The notes beneath the pieces were generated by a model, which did no database searches, was not told the origin of the DNA, and worked only from the letters and a program-made list of their open reading frames with translations. From Candidatus Kuenenia stuttgartensis (GTDB lineage: Bacteria; Planctomycetota; Planctomycetia; Pirellulales; UBA1268): a stretch of 47,077 nucleotides of DNA. Positions 34,181-40,511 of this stretch are shown here, one piece after another. Numbering within the stretch: position 1 is the stretch's first letter; each line of letters starts with the position of its first letter. Made by a program: the position numbers and the translations under genes. The DNA is taken from assembly GCA_943332855.1 (NCBI GenBank), contig CALQRA010000007.1, positions 1 to 47,077 on the forward strand, read 5' to 3'.

Positions 34181-35469
34181 GCCGGCACCGGGAACGAGCC
34201 CTGCTGCTGATGGACCGCAACCGGCCCGACGAGGCGATCAGGGAATTCCACGGGGCCCTGACGGAAGATCCGGGCGATGCTACGGCGCATGCCTGTCTGG
34301 CGATCCTGCACGCCCAGCGCAGGGCCTGGAAACAGGCCAATGACCATGCCCAGCAGGCCGTGGCCCTGTCCCCGGATCGAGCCTTCTCGCACAAGGCGAT
34401 GGCGATCGTTTTCTTCCACCGCAATCGGTTCGATCAGGCCGCCTCGGCGATCACCGAGGCGATCCGTCTCGATCCGCACGATGCGGATTTGTTTCGCCTG
34501 TTGGCCGCCATCCACCTGTCGACCGCTGACTACACGAAAGCCCTGAAAGCCGCCGACGACGGCCTGGCAATCGATCCCGAGCACCCCGGCTGCACGACCT
34601 TGCGATCCCGGTCGCTGTTGCTGCTCGGCGACCGTGAAGCCGCGGCCGCGACGATCGACGAGGCATTGCGGAGAAAGCCGGACGATTCGGCAATACACGC
34701 CACTCAAGGGTGGGCGATGCTGCACGCCGCAGATCCGCAGCGTGCCATCGCCCACTTTCGTGAAGCCCTGCGAACCGATCCGGAGGGCAGGTACGCCCGA
34801 TTGGGCATCGTGGCGGCCCTCAAGGCCAGGAATCCGGTCTACTGCTGGCTCCTCGCCTGCTTCCTCAGGACGCGAACGACGCTGCCTGTGGTGCGGTGGC
34901 TCCTGGTGGTGGGAGGGGTCGTTGCTGCCGAGGTTATTGCCGAGAGATGGCCTACCAACCCCACCGCAGCCTGGATTCTCGGCATCGTGTTCTCGATCTA
35001 TGGCATCTTTGCCACTCTCACCTGGGTCGGCGACCCCGCGTTCGATCTTCTGCTGTTCCTCGATCCGGTCGGCCGGCACGCGCTCAACGGGGCCCGGCGG
35101 AGGAGGGCGATCCTCTCCGGAAGCCTGCTCACGGTTGCGCTGATTGCCGCCACGGTCGGCATGGCCACAGGATCGTCCGCGGCGATCTTGGTGGCGATCC
35201 AGTGGGCCCTCACGGCCGTGGTCGCGACGACCATCCATGCCTGCGACGACGGCTGGCCACGAGCGACGATGGGGATCCTCGTGATGAACGTGACTGCAAT
35301 GGCGATCACAACGACGGTGATGGCTCTGGCGGGAACGGCGTTCGGAATGAACTCCCGCGACATACTCCGATTCGAACACGTGAGGGCGTCGACTGGCGTA
35401 TTCTTCTTTTCCTGGTTCGTCGCCATGATCGTGTCGGTGTTCATGACCGGAAGGCGGGTCCGTCACTGA
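34177..35469 (+). CDS. TPR-repeat protein with a C-terminal membrane domain (module copy 1, B1)
   Basis: This 430-residue protein has about six TPR units in residues 1-215 (for example DEAIREFHGALTEDPGDATAHACLAILH and AASAITEAIRLDP). The conserved link ALKARNPVYCWLL follows. The membrane part has about six helices (near 239-257, 264-284, 310-330, 335-353, 362-388, 405-424), with the conserved loops LTWVGDPAFDLLLFLDPVGRHAL and ATTIHACDDGWPR between them. TPRs normally bind partner proteins; here they should face the cytosol where the AAA+ ATPase is. No named family is known to me. The equal-length paralogue at 37437-38729 aligns without gaps to my eye. Confidence 0.85.
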   Translation: MSRHRERALLLMDRNRPDEAIREFHGALTEDPGDATAHACLAILHAQRRAWKQANDHAQQAVALSPDRAFSHKAMAIVFFHRNRFDQAASAITEAIRLDPHDADLFRLLAAIHLSTADYTKALKAADDGLAIDPEHPGCTTLRSRSLLLLGDREAAAATIDEALRRKPDDSAIHATQGWAMLHAADPQRAIAHFREALRTDPEGRYARLGIVAALKARNPVYCWLLACFLRTRTTLPVVRWLLVVGGVVAAEVIAERWPTNPTAAWILGIVFSIYGIFATLTWVGDPAFDLLLFLDPVGRHALNGARRRRAILSGSLLTVALIAATVGMATGSSAAILVAIQWALTAVVATTIHACDDGWPRATMGILVMNVTAMAITTTVMALAGTAFGMNSRDILRFEHVRASTGVFFFSWFVAMIVSVFMTGRRVRH

Positions 35470-35525
35470 CCGTTGACGAGGGCAACTTCCTGCGGCGACA
35501 AGACCATGAGGAGACCGCGACGACG

Positions 35526-35795
35526 ATGACGACCCTCCTCCAAGCGATCGTCCCTCTGGCGGCCCTCGCATTCTTGATCTGGATGCTCGCCAGTTCACGC
35601 CGCGACCGTGGCAGCGAATTCATCAATCCCGACGACCCACGGCAGATTAGCACGCTCGTCGGCTTGGCAGGCGGATCGATCCCCGATGCGGCGACACTCC
35701 GCTTCGCCCTCGACCGGTTTCAAAAGCAACACGGACGCCGGGCCACCACCCGCGACATCGGCACCGTGCTGGGGTTGATCAAGGGATCGAGGTGA
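35526..35795 (+). CDS. Small single-pass membrane protein (module copy 1, C1)
   Basis: This 89-residue protein begins with a hydrophobic helix (residues 3-22, MTTLLQAIVPLAALAFLIWM) and ends in a soluble tail with a strongly conserved block at 49-72 (GGSIPDAATLRFALDRF..). The tail then carries TTRDIGTVLG. The paralogue at 39632-39901 has the same length and differs at 16 of 89 positions by my count, with residues 49-72 identical. It starts 56 bp after B1. The downstream frame starts in a GTGA overlap with its stop. The function is unknown; position and topology suggest a membrane adaptor for the ATPase/TPR complex. Confidence 0.82.
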   Translation: MTTLLQAIVPLAALAFLIWMLASSRRDRGSEFINPDDPRQISTLVGLAGGSIPDAATLRFALDRFQKQHGRRATTRDIGTVLGLIKGSR

Positions 35796-36100
35796 CGGTT
35801 CGATTCGACGATGCCGCCTCGGAGGAGCAGCGCACCGAGGCCGCCGCGCGAAGGCTCCTCCCGGCTGCCACGGGGCATTCCGCGGAGCCCGCCTGGCACG
35901 CGATCCTCGGAGGCAAAAACCGGTGGCGTGCCTTCCTGCAGGGAGGGAAGTATCTTGGACGGGGGGCTCACCCACCGCCCAGTGAGGGGAGCGCCCCGCG
36001 AAACCGGATCGATGCCCCGGCCCCCCTCCGCGCCCGAAGGCCTCAAGGCCCCGGAAGCTCGCGGCAATTCCTTTCAGGACCGTGTCTCACCAACCCATGA
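35792..36100 (+). CDS. Possible short protein following C1, or remnant (module copy 1, X1)
   Basis: A GTG overlapping the C1 stop (GTGA) opens a 102-residue frame starting MTVRFDDAASEEQRTEAAAR. The same first nine codons (one base different) follow C2 at 39898, where the frame then diverges and ends after 37 residues. The start and coupling look real. The latter half, with AHPPPSEGSAPRN and a frame that runs over the start of the next ATPase gene, looks non-coding. I therefore suspect the front part of a lost gene, not an intact one. Confidence 0.3.
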   Translation: MTVRFDDAASEEQRTEAAARRLLPAATGHSAEPAWHAILGGKNRWRAFLQGGKYLGRGAHPPPSEGSAPRNRIDAPAPLRARRPQGPGSSRQFLSGPCLTNP

Positions 36101-37440
36101 CTGCATCCGATCCACACGAGGCGTTCCGCGAGGCACTCGCCTGCTCGCCCGACAACGTCCCCCTCCGCCGGCTCCTCGCCGATTCGCTCCTCGCCCACGG
36201 CCTCGCCGATGAGGCCGAAGTGGAATACCGCCGCGGCCTGGTTCTGGCTCCTACCGACGCCAACCTGCAACTCGGGCTTGTCCGCGCCTTTCTTCGCCAA
36301 GAGAAATCGTCAGCGGCCCTGGCGCTGATCGAGGCGATGGTGAAGCGCCCGGACGGTCCGGCCGAGGTGTTCGTGATCCACGCCCGGCTGCTGGCGGCGC
36401 GGGGAGAGATCCCGGCGGCCATCGCCCAATACCGGCTCGGCATCGAAAGCGATCCCGCGGCGGCCGATGCCGACTTCGAAGCCCGCTTCGGCCTCGGGCT
36501 CCACGATGACGGGGGCGAGGTCTCGGAGGGGCGTGTCCGCGAACGCGAAGAGGAGGGACGGTTCGAGATCGACGTCGAGCGGCCGCGGATCCGGTTCGCC
36601 GACGTCGGCGGGATGGACGATCTCAAGGAGGAGATCCGCCTCAAGATCATCCACCCCCTCGCCCATCCGGAGCTCTACCGGGCCTACGGCAAGCGGATCG
36701 GCGGCGGAATCCTCATGTACGGGCCACCGGGCTGCGGCAAGACGCATCTGGCGCGGGCGACCGCAGGCGAGATCAAGGCCGGATTCCTCTCCGTCGGCAT
36801 CTCCGACATCCTCGACATGTGGCTCGGGTCGAGCGAGCAGAATCTCCACGACGTCTTCGAGCAGGCCCGGGCCAGTGCACCATGCGTCTTGTTCTTCGAC
36901 GAAGTCGACGCTCTCGGAGCCCGGCGCAGCGACATGGTGCGCAGTGGTGGCCGTCATATCATCAACCAGTTTCTCGCGGAGTTTGACGGCGCGAGCGCCT
37001 CGAACGAGGGCGTGCTCGTCCTCGCCGCCACGAACTCACCGTGGCATGTCGATCCCGCCTTCCGCCGCCCCGGTCGCTTCGACCGCGTCCTCTTCGTGCC
37101 CCCTCCCGACACCCCTGCACGCGAACAGATTCTCGGGATCCTTTGCCGCGACAAGCCGGCGGCCGGCGCCGACATGGCGGCAGTGGCCCGGAAGACCGCC
37201 GATTACTCCGGCGCCGATCTCAACGCCGTGGTCGATCAGGCGGTGGAGGGAAAGCTCCGCGAAGCGATGAAGGCGGGCACGCTCAAGCCGCTCTCCACCG
37301 CCGACCTCCTGGCGGCCGCGGCGCGCCACAAGCCGACGACGCGGGAATGGTTTGCCACCGCCAAGAACCACGCCCTCTACTCCAACGAAGGGGGCATGTA
37401 CGACGACATCCTGAAATATCTGGGAATCACCCGCCGATGA
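36097..37440 (+). CDS. TPR-AAA+ ATPase, CDC48/FtsH-type fold (module copy 2, AAA-D)
   Basis: This 447-residue protein has TPR-like helices in residues 1-125 (SDPHEAFREALACSPDNVPLRRLLADSLL, AEVEYRRGLVLAPTDANLQLGL), an acidic linker (137-160) and an AAA+ domain introduced by IRFADVGGMDDLKEEIR. Walker A is GPPGCGKT (209-216), Walker B FFDEVDALG (266-274), sensor 1 AATN (310-313), and the arginine fingers are in RRPGRFDR (323-330). The lid has YSGADLNAVV. These are the marks of the CDC48/katanin/FtsH clade, with no protease domain. A GTG at 36082 is an alternative start. Its TGA overlaps the start of B2 (ATGA), so ATPase and TPR membrane protein are coupled. Confidence 0.92.
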   Translation: MTASDPHEAFREALACSPDNVPLRRLLADSLLAHGLADEAEVEYRRGLVLAPTDANLQLGLVRAFLRQEKSSAALALIEAMVKRPDGPAEVFVIHARLLAARGEIPAAIAQYRLGIESDPAAADADFEARFGLGLHDDGGEVSEGRVREREEEGRFEIDVERPRIRFADVGGMDDLKEEIRLKIIHPLAHPELYRAYGKRIGGGILMYGPPGCGKTHLARATAGEIKAGFLSVGISDILDMWLGSSEQNLHDVFEQARASAPCVLFFDEVDALGARRSDMVRSGGRHIINQFLAEFDGASASNEGVLVLAATNSPWHVDPAFRRPGRFDRVLFVPPPDTPAREQILGILCRDKPAAGADMAAVARKTADYSGADLNAVVDQAVEGKLREAMKAGTLKPLSTADLLAAAARHKPTTREWFATAKNHALYSNEGGMYDDILKYLGITRR

Positions 37441-38729
37441 GCGCCCACCTGCAGCGCGCCTTGTTGCTCATGCGGCAGGATCGCGCCGACGAGGCGATCC
37501 GGGAGTTTCACGCCGTCCTCGCCGAGGATTCCGGCAATGCCACGGCGCACGCCTGCCTGGCACTGCTCCACGCCGAGCGTGGGGCCTGGAAAGAGGGGGA
37601 CGACCACGCCCGCCAAGCCGTGGCCCTGACGCCCGACAGCCCGTTTGCGCATTACGCCCTGGCGAAGGTGTTCTTCCACCGCCAACGCTTTCCCGAGGCA
37701 GCTTCCGCCATCGAGGAAGCGATCCGCCTCGATCCCTACGACGCCGATTCCTTTTCCCTCCTCGCTGCGATCCGCATGTCGACCAGCGCGTGGAAGAAGG
37801 CCCTCGCCGCGGCCGATGCCGGCCTGGCGATCGACCCGGAGCATCAGGGCTGTACGACGGCCCGCTCCAGGTCCCTGCTGCAACTCGGGGATCGCGAGGC
37901 GGCCGCCGCGACGATCGAAGGAGCGCTGCGCCGCAACCCAGACGACTCGGCCACCCACACCACGCAGGGGTGGGCGATGCTCCATGGAGGCGATCCGAAC
38001 CGGGCGGCCGAACACTTCCGCGAGGCACTCCGCCTCGACCCGACAAGCGAGTACGCCCGCAGCGGCATCGTCGAGGCGCTCAAGGCGCGGAATCCGATCT
38101 ACCGCTGGCTCCTCGGCTATTTCCTCTGGATGGAAAAGCTCCCGCCGCGGATGCGTTGGGGGGTCGTGGTGGGGGGCTTCTTCATCGCTCGGACCCTCGC
38201 CCGCCGGCAGCCAGCGAGCGACGCCGAGGGCTGGATGATTGGCATCTTCCTCGCGGCCTACGGTGCCTTCGCCCTCCTCACCTGGGTCGGCGACTCCGTC
38301 TTCAACCTCCTATTATTCCTCGATCCGCTCGGCCGACACGCCCTCGATCCCGATCAGCGACGCGGCGCCATGCTGTTCGGGATCATCCTCCTCGTCGCTC
38401 TTTCACTGGCGGTCGCCGGCTTTGCCGGAGGATCGGCCGCGATGCTCTCGGCAGCGTTCGCCTGGGGACTCACGGCGATGGTGGCGACGACGATCCATGC
38501 CTGCCAGCGGGGCTGGCCGCGGTGGGTCACGGTCGCTGCCGTGTCGGTCGTCGCGATGCTGGCGGCAGCGATGACAGCCGCCGCCATCGCCGGAGCGGCG
38601 ATCGGCTTGGCCCCGGAGGAGGTGTTCGAGCGTGAGGGCGCACGACTGGCGGCAATGCTGTTCGTCCCTGCCTGGTTCGGCACGATGATCCTCTCGCAGG
38701 TGATGACCCGGCAGCAGGTTCGCCATTGA
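37437..38729 (+). CDS. TPR-repeat protein with a C-terminal membrane domain (module copy 2, B2)
   Basis: This 430-residue paralogue of the protein at 34177-35469 has the same order: TPR units to about residue 215, link ALKARNPIYRWLLGYF, six membrane helices and loops LTWVGDSVFNLLLFLDPLGRHAL and ATTIHACQRGWPR. Both copies end in RQVRH/RRVRH. The ATG at 37437 lies in the stop of the TPR-AAA-D gene (4-nt overlap), which fixes the start and suggests equimolar production. Divergence from B1 is much greater than that between the C1/C2 pair or the AAA-A fragments. The duplication may therefore be old with later conversion of its ends. Confidence 0.88.
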   Translation: MSAHLQRALLLMRQDRADEAIREFHAVLAEDSGNATAHACLALLHAERGAWKEGDDHARQAVALTPDSPFAHYALAKVFFHRQRFPEAASAIEEAIRLDPYDADSFSLLAAIRMSTSAWKKALAAADAGLAIDPEHQGCTTARSRSLLQLGDREAAAATIEGALRRNPDDSATHTTQGWAMLHGGDPNRAAEHFREALRLDPTSEYARSGIVEALKARNPIYRWLLGYFLWMEKLPPRMRWGVVVGGFFIARTLARRQPASDAEGWMIGIFLAAYGAFALLTWVGDSVFNLLLFLDPLGRHALDPDQRRGAMLFGIILLVALSLAVAGFAGGSAAMLSAAFAWGLTAMVATTIHACQRGWPRWVTVAAVSVVAMLAAAMTAAAIAGAAIGLAPEEVFEREGARLAAMLFVPAWFGTMILSQVMTRQQVRH

Positions 38730-38870
38730 AGCTCCCCCGGCGGTGGCACCTGTGCGACTTCTCCCCACCAGAGGAGGCAACAGAGCGGAGGAGAATCAGG
38801 TCGCCGGCCGCAAGCTGCCCTTGGAAAAGTCATCCCTGACCGAACCGGCCCGTTCGTCGCCGAGGTCGGC

Positions 38871-39158
38871 TCACAGCATGTCAAGCTCACCGTCCCCGTA
38901 GCGATCGGCGGCTTCAAGCCGGTCACAGAGCTTGAAAAGTTGATTCTGCAACCTCCCCGGCTGCATGTCATTGATCGAGCAGCAGAGATCACCGATGAGT
39001 TGTTTGAGCTCAAAGCAGTCCATCGGCACAACTTCGATTTCGCGGCTCGTGGAGCAAGCCTGCAGGGCGGCTTCGATCCGAGCGAATGGATAGCCGTAGC
39101 GGAGGAGCAGCGAGCGTTCGGACGGTGTGAGCGTCATATCAATCGCGTCGCGGGGCAT
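38871..39158 (-). CDS. Hypothetical protein, 95 residues, antisense inside the module
   Basis: This minus-strand frame reads MPRDAIDMTLTPSERSLLLR, continues with YGYPFARIEAALQACST and ends GDGELDML. It has mixed hydrophobic and charged composition typical of a small helical soluble protein, unlike the Arg/Pro-rich shadow frames nearby, and AAGGACGG lies upstream of ATG 39158. ATG 39137 is an alternative start. I do not recognise a family. It interrupts the module between B2 and the AAA-A remnant, so it may mark the insertion that broke copy 2. Confidence 0.55.
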   Translation of the reverse strand: MPRDAIDMTLTPSERSLLLRYGYPFARIEAALQACSTSREIEVVPMDCFELKQLIGDLCCSINDMQPGRLQNQLFKLCDRLEAADRYGDGELDML

Positions 39159-39298
39159 CGAAGACCGTCCTTGCGTCTCTTTTCCAAGTCCGAAAAGCGT
39201 CCAGGCCGCATCGCAGGCTGGCAGGCCTCAAGGATATCGATGATGAATCGCTCCATGAAGAGTGTCAAGCCAACGGCGGATCCACTCTCAGCCACCCG

Positions 39299-39535
39299 AT
39301 GCCCGACGCCCCGTCGTGGGCTCGGATCCTCGGCCAGCATCTCGAGCCGCTCGGGCTCTCGATCGATCTCCATGCCGTGGCCGAGCATCTGGAGGGGGCG
39401 ACTGGCGCCGACGTCCGCGAGGTGGTGCGCCGAGCGATCCTCGAACACGGCAGCTCGTTTACCTAAAGTCAGCTCACCGACATCGCCCTCTCCGGCCGGT
39501 GGCGGGCCACCGTCAACCGGCGGAAGTATCTCTGA
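39299..39535 (+). pseudogene. Remnant of the C-terminus of an AAA-A gene with an in-frame TAA (module copy 2)
   Basis: Read from 39299, this stretch matches the last 78 codons of the ATPase gene at 32706-34043 with four changed codons: Arg to Trp, Arg to Gln, Met to Val, and Gln to a TAA stop at 39464-39466. Both copies end at RRKYL-stop. Upstream of 39299 the similarity stops abruptly, so the Walker A/B region is absent and the fragment cannot be an ATPase. It lies 96 bp before C2. High identity points to a recent duplication or gene conversion. Confidence 0.9.
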
Positions 39536-39631
39536 GAGCGCCCGGCGGCTCCTTCGGATGCCGTAGACTTTTCCCCAGCGTCGCCACACGCAGCGATTCC
39601 AGCGGTTAAGAGCGAGCCCCCCGTGACAACC

Positions 39632-39901
39632 ATGACGACCCTGCTCCAGGCGATCGTCCCGCTGTCGGCCCTGGCCTTTTTCATCTGGATGCTCGCCAGC
39701 TCGCGCAACGGGAGCCGCAGCGAGTTCATCGACTCCGATGACGCCAGGCAGATCGGCACGCTCGTCGGCCTCACGGGCGGATCGATCCCCGATGCGGCGA
39801 CGCTCCGCTTCGCCCTCGACCGGTTTCAAAAGCAACACGGCCGCCGGTCGACCACCCGCGACATCGGCGTCGTGCTGGGGATGATCAAGGGGATGAAGTG
39901 A
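39632..39901 (+). CDS. Small single-pass membrane protein (module copy 2, C2)
   Basis: This 89-residue paralogue of C1 (35526-35795) has an N-terminal helix MTTLLQAIVPLSALAFFIWM, the identical block at residues 49-72, then TTRDIGVVLGMIKG. A GTG three codons upstream (39623) is also in frame; ATG 39632 gives the same length as C1. Most of the 16 differences fall in the juxtamembrane linker (26-42) and at the last two residues, leaving the soluble block untouched, which indicates selection on it. It remains open even though its adjacent AAA-A copy is broken, so it is probably still in use. Confidence 0.82.
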   Translation: MTTLLQAIVPLSALAFFIWMLASSRNGSRSEFIDSDDARQIGTLVGLTGGSIPDAATLRFALDRFQKQHGRRSTTRDIGVVLGMIKGMK

Positions 39902-40011
39902 CGGATCGATTCGACGATGCCGCCCGCAGTTCATCGCGGTCACGCAAGATAACTTCCCCAACAGAGTTCGTGTGGATGCAGCGAGCCAAACTTCGACGGC
40001 ATTCTGCCTGA
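39898..40011 (+). pseudogene. Short frame after C2, probable truncated X gene (module copy 2, X2)
   Basis: A GTG overlapping the C2 stop opens MTDRFDDAARSSSRSRK and ends after 37 residues. Its first 27 nt match the frame that follows C1 with a single base change, after which the two diverge completely. This marks the 3' edge of the duplicated unit or of a conversion tract. No function is implied. Confidence 0.35.
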
Positions 40012-40511
40012 CGGCACCCCCGATCTGACTTTCCGGTGAATCTATGTCTCTGGCGCACTCGCCCCGCTCGTGAGCAGTGTCCCCGCCCCGAACGCAGCCG
40101 CGGAGAAGCTTTCCTTCCCGCCCTACCCGGCCCACTTCGCTGTCAGACCGCTCGGGTCGCCGCGGTCGAGGAGGTTTTCCTCGTGGCAAAAACGGCTGGA
40201 ATCCCTTTTGAAGAAGGGGCGAAACTTCCAAAGCAATCGCACGCAGTGGCCACCTGTTGCCTGATTGGCCGCAGGTGGACAAACTATTTGGGGGGGTTAT
40301 CCGTCCCGGAGTTTTCTGGGGGTGGTCATCTGGAAAACCGGGGCGTCCCCTACGCACACGAGACCCGACCATGCCACAAGCCGCGCCGGTCGCCGCCGAG
40401 CCGTTTTCCATTCCAGTTGATGCCGCGCTCAGGTTCTGTCTTCCTCGGAAGCGGCGTGCGACGATCGGCATCCGTGTCGAAAAGGCGCTTCGTCGGCTCT
40501 GCTCAATCCCG
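40012..40511. other. Intergenic region of about 500 bp, no supported gene
   Basis: Between the module and the repeat-protein gene I see no coding frame with recognisable motifs, no tRNA and no clear terminator. An in-frame extension of the repeat-protein gene reaches back to 40257 but reads as non-conserved sequence. The promoter of that gene should be here. Confidence 0.4.

Noticed and set aside
39299-39535. AAA-A fragment as a functional small protein
   Set aside because: It lacks Walker A and B and has an in-frame TAA, so it is a remnant.
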